Source: CAIYRG01 sp964494505
Lineage (GTDB): Bacteria > Pseudomonadota > Alphaproteobacteria > Micropepsales > Micropepsaceae
Reading direction: 5' to 3'
Length of the DNA stretch: 64,000 bases
Assembly (NCBI GenBank): GCA_964494505.1
Contig: CAZBRO010000001.1
Coordinates: 248,001-312,000, forward strand
A program made the translations under genes and the position numbers. Below the pieces are notes generated by a model that did no database searches, was not told the DNA's origin, and saw only the letters and a program-made list of their open reading frames with translations. Below are positions 8,845 to 17,973 of the stretch, one piece after another; positions within the stretch are counted from its first letter, which is position 1, and each line of letters starts with the position of its first letter.

Positions 8845-10004
8845 GCGAGCCTCTAGTATTTGCCGTTTGGCAGCCAATTCTGACCGACCATATGGTTCAC
8901 ACACTCCTGGAATTGCGCCATGTGTCGAATGCTCAGATGAGCATTTATGTGTGTAAGTATGAGGATCATATCCGCAAAGGGCAAGGTTGGACAGTCGTTG
9001 ATACCCCATCCATCAAGCAGGAAATGCTGCCTACATCACGCGGCATACGCTACATACTTGAGATCCTACGCAAACACAGGTCCTCAATTCACTTATTTGG
9101 TAGCCCATTTGAACAGCCGATAATGATGCTCGCGCTGCTTCTGGCCTCATTGAGAGGTTTTCAAGTATATCTGATTTCCGAACCATATTCACCCATTTCC
9201 GACGGCTATTTCGACGATCGAAAAGAGACCCTAGATTGGATTAAGGGGAAGCTTCGCCCCATAATATATCATGTCTATGGTCTGATTTTACGCAAACGGA
9301 TAGCGGGCGTGTTTGCGATTTCGCCTCGCGCAGTTTCGCAATACCAACGCATCGGAATTCCGACGGGCAAAGTGTTTCCTTTTGGATATTTTGTTCCCGT
9401 GGAATTCGGAAAACGTATCAAGCCCACGATAGTTGAGCCAGCAAATGCCTCACTTAGAATGATATTTGTCGGAAGCCTCATTAGACGCAAGGGACTTATG
9501 AAGCTGATCGATTCTGTCCGCAGTCTTCGCGATCAAGGCATTTCCATCAGCCTCGACGCTTACGGCCCAGGGAATCCCGATGTCTTTCCCTTCGACGACT
9601 CATTCATACGCTACGCGGGTGTAATTCCTTTTGGCGGCGCACAGGAGGTCATCGCCCGGTATGATTTGCTCGTCTTACCAAGTAATTATGATGGCTGGGG
9701 AGTTGTCGTTAACGAGGCGATCATGTCCGGAACGCCAGTTGTTTGCAGCGACAAAGTCGGCGCCGGAGCCATCATAAAACAGCATGGATGCGGAATAGTA
9801 TTCGACGATTCCAATAATAAAACACTCACCGAAGCGCTTAAGGAACTTGCATTGGATCGCGCGCAATTGGCTGCGATGAAGCAATCAGCCCTTGAAACAC
9901 GGGCCGTGCTTTCTCCCATCGTGGCAGGGCAGTATATACTCGATTCTATTAACAGTAGCCGAGACCAATGCGACCGCCCTCCATGCCCTTGGTATTCCGT
10001 ATAG
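8841..10004 (+). CDS. glycosyltransferase family 4
   Basis: Predicted 387 residues from the ATG at 8841 (MSEPLVFAVWQP), overlapping the preceding TGA. Features of GT4 enzymes are clear: FVGSLIRRKGLMKLIDSV opening the C-terminal Rossmann domain, DLLVLPSNYDGWGVVVNEA with the donor-binding Glu, then SGTPVVCSDKVGAG. It is the last gene of the plus-strand run and is followed by only 76 bases before convergent minus-strand methyltransferase genes. I saw no clear hairpin terminator there. Confidence 0.8.
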   Translation: MSEPLVFAVWQPILTDHMVHTLLELRHVSNAQMSIYVCKYEDHIRKGQGWTVVDTPSIKQEMLPTSRGIRYILEILRKHRSSIHLFGSPFEQPIMMLALLLASLRGFQVYLISEPYSPISDGYFDDRKETLDWIKGKLRPIIYHVYGLILRKRIAGVFAISPRAVSQYQRIGIPTGKVFPFGYFVPVEFGKRIKPTIVEPANASLRMIFVGSLIRRKGLMKLIDSVRSLRDQGISISLDAYGPGNPDVFPFDDSFIRYAGVIPFGGAQEVIARYDLLVLPSNYDGWGVVVNEAIMSGTPVVCSDKVGAGAIIKQHGCGIVFDDSNNKTLTEALKELALDRAQLAAMKQSALETRAVLSPIVAGQYILDSINSSRDQCDRPPCPWYSV

Positions 10005-10080
10005 CAACCGTCTATGAGACGCCTACACCTTGCATTCGGTATATCTGCCGGTTAGAATGCGCGAAATAATCGTCCCTTTG

Positions 10081-10851
10081 TTATTTCCTACAGTAAAATA
10101 GATATTTGTCGCTTTCTGTATGGGGCGACTGCACCGAACGATCCACGTAATTTCCGGGAACATCATCAATCGAAACTATCTCCACGTGAAAGCCGACCCT
10201 TTCCAGCTTGCACGCAAAATCCAAGCCATTTAGTCGGAGATGGTCTCCCGCGCCATATTGCATTTCACGGCCCCTGTGATCGAGGCTTCTGTCTTCATAT
10301 GTAGTTTCACCGTACGTTGGAACAGCTAGCAAAGCGTGACCGCCACGATCTAAAACGCGATAGATTTCACTGATAGCAAGGTAATCATCCCGAATATGCT
10401 CAAGGACATGGATGCAGATAACATGATCGAAAAAACACGCAGGGAACGGTATATTTGTGATGTCGGCGAAAGTAGCACCTGCAAACCGTATTGGATTTAG
10501 GTCTGCAGCAACATACTCAAGATTTGCATATTTTAGCATTTTATAGATACCCAACTCGGGAGCGAAGTGTAACACCTTCTGCCTATTGCTAAATATATCG
10601 GTCCTGACTTTTATGAATTCCGCAATAAAGCGCTGACGTATATCACTGTGGCAGCGGGGGCAGATCGCGTTTTCGGTATAGTGATCAGTTTCAACTCCAC
10701 GGAGAAAACAACTACCCACGAACGGTTTCATAGCATCAAAGTGGCCTCGGCAAATGGGGCAGTCGAACCTCGTTCCGGCGTAGCGAAACGATTCCAATTT
10801 CCAAAGTTGGTATCTAGCCAAGAGTGCCCAAGAACGAAGAGCCTTTCTCAT
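10081..10851 (-). CDS. class I SAM-dependent methyltransferase with N-terminal Cys4 zinc-binding module
   Basis: About 256 residues from the ATG at 10851, preceded by GGGGAGG; another in-frame ATG at 10878 overlaps the upstream gene and adds nine residues. Near the N-terminus two CPxC pairs (CPICRGHF and CPRCHSD, about 30 residues apart) look like a structural zinc site. The methyltransferase core follows: VLHFAPELGIYK as motif I, then VAADLNP, and FDHVICIHVLEHI with the motif typical of Methyltransf_11. The substrate is unknown; given the context it may modify a sugar or lipid-linked intermediate. It is probably co-transcribed with the next methyltransferase upstream. Confidence 0.75.
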   Translation of the reverse strand: MRKALRSWALLARYQLWKLESFRYAGTRFDCPICRGHFDAMKPFVGSCFLRGVETDHYTENAICPRCHSDIRQRFIAEFIKVRTDIFSNRQKVLHFAPELGIYKMLKYANLEYVAADLNPIRFAGATFADITNIPFPACFFDHVICIHVLEHIRDDYLAISEIYRVLDRGGHALLAVPTYGETTYEDRSLDHRGREMQYGAGDHLRLNGLDFACKLERVGFHVEIVSIDDVPGNYVDRSVQSPHTESDKYLFYCRK

Positions 10852-10864
10852 AATGCCTCCCCGT

Positions 10865-11719
10865 TCATCCCTTACCATTTTCCATTCCCAAATGCTTCGT
10901 CAATACTATTGTTGGATAAAGGCCAACCCTCGAAAAGAACCAGGGAAAGCAATCCTCAAGGGCAAATAACCTCTTGAGCATCCAGCGGCCCACCGCGTTA
11001 CCAGGTATGATGCTTTTCATTTCACGGGTGCTAAAAGTGCGCCAGGGATAAATTTTGACGTCGGCAACATCGTTAAATTGGGTCCACCAGTCGAGTGGAA
11101 AACGAAAAAAATAAATTTGGTCAGGTTCTTGCGGATTGAAAGCTTTCCTTGATTTCAAGAACCTTTTTAAGGGAGCAAGACTTGCGGTGACGAAATAATT
11201 TGGATTCGCGTAGACAATGACGATAGTCCCCCCAGGTTTTGTGACATTGATAAGTTTGCGCACGGTTGGGGCTTGTCGGAGAGCATCAATATGGTAAATT
11301 GTGTGGAGGCTGACGACGGCGTCAACGCTGTCCTCGGCGAGATCTATCTCGAGAAAATCGCCAAGTAGATATTCACCAGCCTCGCCTAATTTCTCTCGCG
11401 CCATGTCGAGAGCCCGAATTGATAGGTCAACGCAGACTCGCTTTTTGTATCCGTTAGAATATTCGAGATATTCTGGATACTGAATTGGACCGGAAGCCAT
11501 ATCCAGTAGACGCTTACCGCTATCTGGTAGGTGTCTAAGGATACGCCGTCTGCACGCCGTAACGTATTCGGCAGATGTTGGTCGTAAATCTTCGCAACTC
11601 TGTGCGTCGAACGTGATCCCTTCGTCTTGCATCCAGCCGATATTGTCGTAGAGCCAACGAACTTGATCGGAGACTGCACCTGACCGAACATCCTTTGACA
11701 CGACCAATTCAGTCTCCAT
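10865..11719 (-). CDS. class I SAM-dependent methyltransferase
   Basis: A 284-residue protein starting METELVVSKDV, with AAAGG about six bases before the ATG at 11719. It carries KRLLDMASGPIQYPE (motif I, with the usual Gly-rich turn), VCVDLSIRALDMARE, and DAVVSLHTIYHID in the post-I region, as in UbiE/Methyltransf_11 proteins. Late hydrophobic and aromatic segments follow. The substrate cannot be inferred. It starts the two-gene minus-strand operon; a 7-bp inverted repeat (11747-11764) sits upstream and might be part of its promoter region. Confidence 0.75.
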   Translation of the reverse strand: METELVVSKDVRSGAVSDQVRWLYDNIGWMQDEGITFDAQSCEDLRPTSAEYVTACRRRILRHLPDSGKRLLDMASGPIQYPEYLEYSNGYKKRVCVDLSIRALDMAREKLGEAGEYLLGDFLEIDLAEDSVDAVVSLHTIYHIDALRQAPTVRKLINVTKPGGTIVIVYANPNYFVTASLAPLKRFLKSRKAFNPQEPDQIYFFRFPLDWWTQFNDVADVKIYPWRTFSTREMKSIIPGNAVGRWMLKRLFALEDCFPWFFSRVGLYPTIVLTKHLGMENGKG

Positions 11720-11746
11720 TTGAGGCCTTTTCGCTTACCAGTTTAA

Positions 11747-11764
11747 CGTCAAATACGTTTGACG
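11747..11764. repeat. perfect 7-bp inverted repeat (CGTCAAA-N4-TTTGACG)
   Basis: CGTCAAA, TACG and TTTGACG form an almost continuous palindrome 28-45 bases upstream of the methyltransferase start at 11719 and just outside the first transposase relic. It could be an operator for the methyltransferase operon or part of an insertion-sequence end. The sequence alone does not decide. Confidence 0.5.
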
Positions 11765-11784
11765 CAAATCTGGTGGGTAGTGTC

Positions 11785-12035
11785 TCAGTTTGAATTTGCC
11801 CGCTTGGCATAGGGCCCGCGCTTTTTCGCGCGAGCTTCGCGAGCGTCGATCAGCTTTACCATGTCCGCCATATCCCAAAGCCGGGCTTCGATGCCCGCCG
11901 CCATTGCTGGGGACATGGGAAGGGTCTTGTGCATCCGAACGAAATTGTACCAGACGGTATAGAGCGCGACCATGTGGGCGTGGTTCTCGACCTTCTTGGA
12001 GAAGCCATTCGTGAGCCGGGTAAAGCGGCGCATGG
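11785..12035 (-). pseudogene. truncated DDE transposase, C-terminal remnant (NFVRxHxTL type)
   Basis: Reading leftward, the last ~80 codons of a transposase survive: RRFTRLTNGFSKKVENHAH, then YNFVRMHKTLPMSPAMAAG and a basic PYAKRANSN end. I recognise this C-terminus from rhizobial and other alphaproteobacterial DDE transposases but cannot name the family with certainty. The N-terminal part, with the first catalytic residues, is lost at about 12030, where the sequence switches to an IS3-type element on the other strand. Confidence 0.65.
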
Positions 12036-12584
12036 CGGCCAACGACATCTGGGCCATGGACTTCGTGCATGACCAGCTCTTCGACGGAAAGAAGCTTCGG
12101 GTGCTCACGATCGTGGACACGCTGAGCCGTGTGTCGCCGGCAGTCGATGTCCGGCACAGCTATCGCGGAAGCGATGTCGTCGAGACGCTCGAACGCGGAG
12201 CCGTAGAGTTCGGCTACCCCAAGACGATCCGTGTCGACAACGGCCCGGAATTCATCAGCAAGGAGCTCGACCTGTGGGCCTACATGAAAGACGTGACGCT
12301 CGACTTCAGTCGACCAGGCAAACCGACCGACAACGCCTTCATCGAATCGTTCAACGGCAAGTTCAGGGCCGAGTGCCTGAACGCGAACTGGTTCCTGAGC
12401 CTCGACGAGGCGCGAGCAAAATGCGAGGCTTGGCGTAGAGACTACAATGAGGTGCGTCCTCAAAGCGCGATCGGAAACAAAACGCCGATACAGCTTCATC
12501 GGATGGCGGCATCACCGGCCAGCCGCTCATCTGAAGAAGCGAGAATTTTGTAACCCGGGTGGTCCAACGTTGGGGGCAAGTTCA
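12015..12584 (+). pseudogene. IS3-family transposase (OrfB), C-terminal two thirds, with right end
   Basis: About 175 codons of an IS3/IS407-type OrfB integrase core remain, ending at the stop at 12553. All three catalytic acids are visible: Asp in WAMDFVHDQLFDG, Asp in RVDNGPEFIS and Glu in NAFIESFNGKFR, followed by LNANWF and the final RDYNEVRPQSAIG. OrfA and the start of OrfB are missing. Beyond the stop, GGTCCAACGTTGGGGGCAAG and TTCA up to 12584 look like the right inverted-repeat end. It cannot be active without the missing N-terminus. Confidence 0.8.
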
Positions 12585-12785
12585 AACATCGTTCGGGCTC
12601 TGCTCTCAGCTGGATGAAAGAAGGGGCTCACGTCACACCCGCTTGTTCCTGAACTGCGGTTTATGCAGCGAACACACGTCAAGAAATCTGAGCCCGGCCT
12701 TATCTTTCCGCCGCTTGAATGTGGCCTACCCACCAAGCGGCGGAAAGAAGGATCAGCTCGGACGGCGCACGTATCTTGTGTCGAC

Positions 12786-13664
12786 TCACGAACCCTTCTT
12801 AGTGCGGTTCGGGAGCGATGCCTCAATAACCGGGAGGGAGATCGTCTTCCGCTCGGCTTGCGCGTCCTCAAGGGCCGCGATGAGGTTCATAATCTCGCGC
12901 TGCTTTCCCCGGCGTTTCATATCGAAGCGTTCGAAAGTCTTCCAGGATGCTTCGGACGTAAACTCTTCGCCGATCCTGCCCACGCTACTGAGAGTATCGG
13001 CAATCCTCTTCTGTGAAATATCGGCTGTTGCCTGAACGCGCGCATCGCCGACCGTGCCTGAGGTGTAAGGCGTTACCGCATCTTCGACACTGCGGGGACA
13101 AAAAGCAAAGAACATCATCACATCATCGGGATGCGAATTGTTAAGGCAGCTGCGCAGCTTGCGAGCTTTTTCGCCTGTCAAATGATCACTTTCAGCCTTT
13201 TCGATCCGCTTCAGGCGCCACATCGCTCCTACGATTTGTTCGGCGAGAAATTCCTCCTTCAATCCAAGCGGGTGCCAATGCTCATACACGCGTGCGCGCA
13301 CTTCAGCATACTCCCGCGGCTTTTCGAAAAACAGGCACGCGCTAATCGCATAGGCTCCGTGCTTGTAGGCATTCATGCTGGATTTCTGCTTTCCGGCTGG
13401 CGCCTTGGGTCCGGTGCTCTTCTTTGCGTTCTCGCGGTTCGCTTTCGTCTTGGCCTCACTCGTTTTGACCGTTGTTTTGGAACTTTGTTGTTCCGGAAGC
13501 GGGTGGCTGCCGCAGTCATTTCCTGGCGCATTGCACGTTGCTTTCCCCGTCGGGTCGCTTTCTGCGGATGTGTCCCGTGAACCCATAAGAGAAAGAAGAT
13601 CGTCACTTTCGCCGGTTGTCGGGCGAGAGTCGGGGGGGCCGTCCGCCTTGGTTCCTTTTGTCAT
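12786..13664 (-). CDS. hypothetical protein with NAKKSTGPKxxxGK motif
   Basis: Predicted 292 residues from the ATG at 13664 (MTKGTKADG, preceded by AAGAGAAAAGC); the frame is open upstream to 14042, but that part lies over a non-coding repeat. The first ~100 residues are polar and low in complexity. NRENAKKSTGPKAPAGKQ and SSMNAYKHGAYA then mark a family of uncharacterised proteins that I recognise from many alphaproteobacteria, often several copies per genome and near mobile elements. A helical, charged C-terminal half follows. The function is unknown. It sits between transposase relics and degraded DNA, in keeping with an accessory gene. Confidence 0.6.
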   Translation of the reverse strand: MTKGTKADGPPDSRPTTGESDDLLSLMGSRDTSAESDPTGKATCNAPGNDCGSHPLPEQQSSKTTVKTSEAKTKANRENAKKSTGPKAPAGKQKSSMNAYKHGAYAISACLFFEKPREYAEVRARVYEHWHPLGLKEEFLAEQIVGAMWRLKRIEKAESDHLTGEKARKLRSCLNNSHPDDVMMFFAFCPRSVEDAVTPYTSGTVGDARVQATADISQKRIADTLSSVGRIGEEFTSEASWKTFERFDMKRRGKQREIMNLIAALEDAQAERKTISLPVIEASLPNRTKKGS

Positions 13665-13844
13665 GCTTTTCTCTTGATCCTCGTGTTTTCCTTCGACTGG
13701 CGCTTTCCGGGATTGGAGGTATGCGACCAACCGAATCGGTCCGGTTAGTGGGCCGTCACGACTTGCGTCGCGCTCCTGGATATGAAGCGCATGAACCGGG
13801 ACACCGCCGGCATTGAGGGGGGATCGTGGGAGATGCCCATCACC

Positions 13845-13925
13845 GTCGAACGGTGCGGTCCGATTTGGCCCATTGCCGCTGATCACGAGTGCCAGCTCGG
13901 CAAGAGAAATCGCGAAACTGTGGTC
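13845..13925. repeat. 81-bp imperfect direct repeat, copy 1
   Basis: It begins GTCGAACGG, contains GATCACGAGTGC and ends in ACTGTGGTC. The same ordered blocks occur in copy 2 at 14274-14354 in the same orientation, with scattered substitutions and a one-base shift. The shared length and order make chance similarity unlikely. Confidence 0.65.
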
Positions 13926-14273
13926 TAAGACGTGGTTGGCTCGGTGAAGCGGTAAACTGGCGATCAGCCTCGCTAGCGATCGAGGCCACCTCGGAGCCTG
14001 AAAGCCCACCGTGGAGGAGCAGCGAGGAGCGACAGCCGCCACCGCTTTCCATATTCAAGAAGGTTGGGGGTGGTTCTGAGCTCCGCCCACAAAAGTGGAA
14101 TTAGCCGGAGCCGCGACCCGGACTTGGCCCGCGACGTGCCAGAGGGTAGCGTGTCAACGAGTTTGTTTGTTCGCTACCAACGTCAAGGTCGGCAAGTACC
14201 CCGCCGAAGTTATTTGAATTTGGCTGATTGCCAACAAAGAACGTCCCGATGAGCGAATGCCACGGGCGCGGAT

Positions 14274-14354
14274 GTCGAACGGCGCCGTCCGAATCGGCCA
14301 ATTTGCTGTTGATCACGAGTGCAAGCCGCGCAAGGGAAAATGCGAACTGAGGTC
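14274..14354. repeat. 81-bp imperfect direct repeat, copy 2
   Basis: Second copy of the element at 13845-13925, sharing GTCGAACGG, the central GATCACGAGTGC, the CGCAAG block and the final GAGGTC-like end. It lies between the hypothetical gene region and the frameshifted relic. Confidence 0.65.
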
Positions 14355-14379
14355 AAAAAAGGAGCTTCTGAATCGGGCC

Positions 14380-14702
14380 TTCGCTCTGTAACCAACCGGG
14401 CAAGAATGTCGGCATAGTGTTCGCCCTTGGCAGTTTTAAGAGTTGGACGAGCGATGCGTAGCCCGCTCCACCTCCGCTGAGTTGTGAGACCAGAGTGCTT
14501 CGATTTCCGAAGGCTCGTCCATCTTTTCGAGCATTTGCCGCAAAGCGCCGCAGAAGCTTTCCGGCGATAATCCTCCGGCAAGGACTGCCCCCTTCAAATC
14601 ACGAACGCCGAATTGTGCGGGCGATGTTGGTTTCTGTCCGGTGACACCATTTTGGTCTTTGTCGTAAAGGCTCAATCCAAAACGATTAGGATCACAATAC
14701 AA
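14380..14702 (-). pseudogene. frameshifted relic of unknown function
   Basis: Reading leftward from an ATG at 14702, one frame gives MYCDPNRFGLSLYDK ... SPESFCGALRQMLEKMDEPS ... NSAEVERA. The continuation RPTLKTAKGEHYADILARL is found in a different frame from about 14465 to 14385. The two pieces read as one protein broken by a frameshift. I do not recognise the family. Its place beside transposase relics and repeats suggests a decaying accessory gene. Confidence 0.4.
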
Positions 14703-15100
14703 TGGCGCGCCCGTGAGAGTTTCGATCTGAGACGGCAGCTGAACGGATGGAATAGCGGAGGAAATTCAAGGGCCAAAGCAGCAGGCCCCCTCAAGGAAGC
14801 TTGTCTCAGTTGTCGAGCTGGGGACGCCGTTGGTATTCTGTAAGGGGTTTTCTTTAGGGAGTACTCGGAACACGTAGCCTGACCGCGGCGGACGATTCGG
14901 GATTTTGATTAACCTCCCTGCAACCGGGAACTTTCCCAAGTTCAATCGCTCTTCGGTTCCTCGAAAGAGGGCGGCTTGTGCCGGGATTTTTCCTAACGTA
15001 TGTAACCCGGTAATCCGGGAGCAACGAGATTTCAACGAGTTGGGTCTTATTAGGAGGTTGGGGTGCGGCGTGACCGCAGGCGTACGATTTAAGGGGTTTC
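14703..15100. other. intergenic region upstream of cysD
   Basis: About 400 bases without a recognisable gene, leading into cysD. It contains several short imperfect hairpins (for example GGTTCCTCGAAAGAGG-like stretches near 14965) and must carry the cysD promoter, but I see no strong -35/-10 pair and no riboswitch that I can name. An AGGAGG-like block near 15050 is too far from the start at 15101 to be its ribosome-binding site. Confidence 0.4.
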
Positions 15101-16033
15101 ATGCGGGCACTTGATACGACGACGATCCCGGCCCACCGGCTGTCTCATTTGGAGCGCCTGGAGGCCGAAAGCATTCATATCATGCGCGAGGTGGCGGCCG
15201 AGTTCCGCAACCCGGTCATGATGTATTCGATCGGCAAAGACTCCTCGGTCATGCTGCATCTGGCGATGAAGGCCTTTTATCCCGCCAAACCGCCCTTTCC
15301 GCTGCTCCACGTCGATACCACGTGGAAATTCCGTGAAATGATCGCGTTCCGGGACTCCACTGCCCAAAGGCTGGGGCTCGACCTTCTGGTCCACATCAAC
15401 GAGGACGGGGTCCGCCGCGGGATCAACCCTTTCGATTCGGGTTCCAATCTCCACACCCAGGTGATGAAGACCGACGGGCTGAAGCAGGCCCTCGACAAAT
15501 ATGGCTTTGATGCCGCCTTCGGCGGCGCTCGCCGCGACGAAGAGAAAAGCCGCGCCAAGGAGCGCATCTTCTCGTTCCGCTCGGAAAACCACACCTGGGA
15601 CCCCAAGAACCAGCGTCCCGAGTTATGGAAGCTCTACAATGCCCGCATCCGCAAGGGCGAATCCATCCGCGTGTTCCCGCTCTCCAATTGGACAGAGCTC
15701 GACGTGTGGCAATACATCATGGCGGAGAACATCCCCATCGTGCCGCTCTATTTCGCGAAACCCCGGCCGGTGGTGAAGCGCGACGGCGCGCTCATCATGG
15801 TCGACGACAATCGCATGAAGCTTCAGCCCGGCGAGGAGCCGGAGATGCGGCTTGTCCGCTTCCGTACGCTCGGCTGCTATCCGCTGACGGGGGCGATCGA
15901 TTCCTCGGCCACGACGCTCGAAGATATCGTGAGCGAAATGCTGACCGCCACCACTTCGGAACGCCAGGGCCGCGTCATCGATCATGACGAAGGCGCCTCG
16001 ATGGAGAAGAAGAAGCGCGAGGGCTATTTCTGA
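15101..16033 (+). CDS. cysD: sulfate adenylyltransferase subunit 2
   Basis: A 310-residue protein of usual CysD length. The PP-loop pyrophosphatase motif is YSIGKDSSVMLHLAMKAF near residue 45; GGARRDEEKSRAKER and the C-terminal REGYF end are family hallmarks. With CysN it makes adenosine 5'-phosphosulfate from ATP and sulfate in the cytoplasm. Its stop overlaps the ATG of cysNC (TGATG at 16031). No cysH, cysI or cysG follows, and the neighbours are sugar-nucleotide genes, so the activated sulfate may serve sulfation of a polysaccharide or lipid rather than only cysteine synthesis; that is an inference. Confidence 0.95.
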   Translation: MRALDTTTIPAHRLSHLERLEAESIHIMREVAAEFRNPVMMYSIGKDSSVMLHLAMKAFYPAKPPFPLLHVDTTWKFREMIAFRDSTAQRLGLDLLVHINEDGVRRGINPFDSGSNLHTQVMKTDGLKQALDKYGFDAAFGGARRDEEKSRAKERIFSFRSENHTWDPKNQRPELWKLYNARIRKGESIRVFPLSNWTELDVWQYIMAENIPIVPLYFAKPRPVVKRDGALIMVDDNRMKLQPGEEPEMRLVRFRTLGCYPLTGAIDSSATTLEDIVSEMLTATTSERQGRVIDHDEGASMEKKKREGYF

Positions 16034-17925
16034 TGAAGCCCGTACAATTCGACGATCTCAAAGCCTATCTTGCGCAGCAGGAAAACAAGACGCTGCTCCG
16101 CTTTCTCACCTGCGGCAGCGTCGATGACGGGAAATCGACGCTGATCGGACGGCTGCTGTTCGATTCCAAGCTGATCTTCGAAGATCATCTTTCCGCGCTC
16201 GCCAAGGATTCGAAGAAGCACGGCACGACGGGAGAGGACATCGATCTGGCGCTGCTGGTCGACGGCCTCGAAGCCGAGCGCCAGCAGGGCATCACCATCG
16301 ATGTCGCCTATCGCTTCTTCGCCAGCGACAAGCGCAAATTCATCGTGGCCGATACGCCGGGTCATGAGCAGTACACCCGCAACATGGCGACGGGCGCCTC
16401 CAATTCGGAGTTGGCCGTCATCCTGATCGATGCGCGCAAGGGTGTTCTGACCCAGACGCGGCGGCATGCCTACATCGTCTCGCTGCTCGGCATCCGGCAC
16501 GTCGTGCTCGCGGTCAACAAGATCGACCTGATGGATTTCTCGCAAACCGTGTTCGACCAGATCACGGCGGAATTCACCGCTTTCGCGGAGAAGCTTGGGT
16601 TCGAGACGCTGGTTCCGATCCCGCTGTCCGCGCGCTACGGCGACAATGTGATTGCCTTGAGCGAGCGCACGCCCTGGTACGCCGGCCCATCCTTGATGGC
16701 GCATCTCGAAACCATCGACGTCGAGACCGAGCTTGCCGCCAAGCCGTTCCGCATGCCGGTGCAATGGGTGAACCGGCCCAATCTCGATTTCCGCGGCTTT
16801 GCCGGCACCATCGTCGCAGGTCATATCGCGGTCGGCGAAGACGTGGTGGTCGCCAAATCGGGCCGCCTGTCCAAAGTCGCCCGCGTTGTCACCGGCGACG
16901 GCGACATCAAGGAGGCGGTGGCGGGCCAGGCGGTCACGCTGGTCTTGGCCGATGAGATCGACATTTCGCGGGGCGACATGCTGGTTGCCCCCGAGGCGCG
17001 CCCCGAAGTCGCCGACCAATTCGCCGCTCACATCCTCTGGATGAGCGAAGAGGAGATGCTTCCCCACCGCCAATATCTCATCAAGGTGGGCACGCAGACG
17101 GTGCCGGGCCAGATCACCCAGCTCAAGCACAAGGTGGACGTGAACACGCTGGAGCACATGGCGACGCGCACGCTCCACTTGAACGAGATCGGCTATTGCA
17201 ACCTCTCGACCTCGGGCGCGGTCGCCTTCGACGCCTATCGCGACAACCGCGACACCGGCGGCTTCGTGATCATCGACCGCTTCACCAATGGCACGGTCGG
17301 CGCGGGCATGATCGAATTCGGTCTGCGCCGCGCCACCAATGTGCATTGGCAGGCGCTCGACGTGAATGCCGACGCGCGTGCGGGGCTGAAGGGACAGAAG
17401 GCCTGCGTGCTGTGGTTCACCGGGCTCTCCGGATCGGGCAAGTCGACCGTCGCCAATCTGGTGGAGAAGCGGCTCTTCGGCGAGGGGCGGCACACCTATC
17501 TGCTCGATGGCGATAATGTCCGCCACGGCCTCAATCAGGATTTGGGCTTCACCGACGCCGACCGGGTGGAGAACATCCGCCGCGTGGGCGAGGCGGCCAA
17601 GCTGTTTGTCGATGCCGGCATCATCACGCTGGTCTCGTTCATTTCGCCGTTCCGTTCCGAGCGGCGCATGGCGCGCGATCTCTTGAAACCCGGCCAGTTC
17701 ATGGAAGTGTTCGTCGACACCCCCATCGAAATCTGCATGGCGCGCGACCCCAAGGGTCTCTACAAGCGTGCCGCGGCGGGCCAGATTCGCAATTTCACCG
17801 GCATCGACAGCCCATACGAGGCGCCCGAAAACCCGGAGCTCACGCTCGACACGGAATCGGAGAGTGCTGAGGAATTGGCCGAGCGGATCGTCGCCTATCT
17901 CAAGGCCACCGGTCACGTGCCCTAA
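16033..17925 (+). CDS. cysNC: bifunctional sulfate adenylyltransferase subunit 1 / APS kinase
   Basis: A 630-residue fusion as in rhizobial NodQ/CysNC. Residues ~20-430 are an EF-Tu-like GTPase: P-loop GSVDDGKST, switch motif ADTPGHEQY and NKIDLMD. The C-terminal ~190 residues are APS kinase, with P-loop GLSGSGKST near residue 463, then DGDNVRHGLNQDLGF and FISPFRSER. The first domain drives adenylyl transfer by GTP hydrolysis; the second phosphorylates APS to PAPS, the donor for sulfotransferases. It overlaps cysD, so the pair is an operon. No residue that I expected is missing. Confidence 0.95.
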   Translation: MKPVQFDDLKAYLAQQENKTLLRFLTCGSVDDGKSTLIGRLLFDSKLIFEDHLSALAKDSKKHGTTGEDIDLALLVDGLEAERQQGITIDVAYRFFASDKRKFIVADTPGHEQYTRNMATGASNSELAVILIDARKGVLTQTRRHAYIVSLLGIRHVVLAVNKIDLMDFSQTVFDQITAEFTAFAEKLGFETLVPIPLSARYGDNVIALSERTPWYAGPSLMAHLETIDVETELAAKPFRMPVQWVNRPNLDFRGFAGTIVAGHIAVGEDVVVAKSGRLSKVARVVTGDGDIKEAVAGQAVTLVLADEIDISRGDMLVAPEARPEVADQFAAHILWMSEEEMLPHRQYLIKVGTQTVPGQITQLKHKVDVNTLEHMATRTLHLNEIGYCNLSTSGAVAFDAYRDNRDTGGFVIIDRFTNGTVGAGMIEFGLRRATNVHWQALDVNADARAGLKGQKACVLWFTGLSGSGKSTVANLVEKRLFGEGRHTYLLDGDNVRHGLNQDLGFTDADRVENIRRVGEAAKLFVDAGIITLVSFISPFRSERRMARDLLKPGQFMEVFVDTPIEICMARDPKGLYKRAAAGQIRNFTGIDSPYEAPENPELTLDTESESAEELAERIVAYLKATGHVP

Positions 17926-17973
17926 GCGGGGCCATTCTCTCGGCCCGATGCAATCGAAGAATTGGGAACGCCC

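Larger units (their letters stand above)
13665..14400. other. non-coding scar region with direct repeat
   Basis: No convincing gene. The stretch contains two copies of an 81-bp imperfect repeat (13845-13925 and 14274-14354) and AT-poor and AT-rich patches that read as degraded coding sequence. Both repeat copies, read leftward, would give a similar peptide (FAxSLAxLALVI), so they may be remnants of the same lost gene or mobile element. Confidence 0.5.

Noticed and set aside
13665..14042. N-terminal extension of the hypothetical protein up to 14042
   Set aside because: The extension runs over the first copy of the 81-bp repeat and lacks the family features; the ATG at 13664 has a better ribosome-binding site.
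14703..15100. Riboswitch or structured RNA upstream of cysD
   Set aside because: Several short hairpins can be drawn but none matches a SAM or other riboswitch that I know. Left as an unexplained leader.
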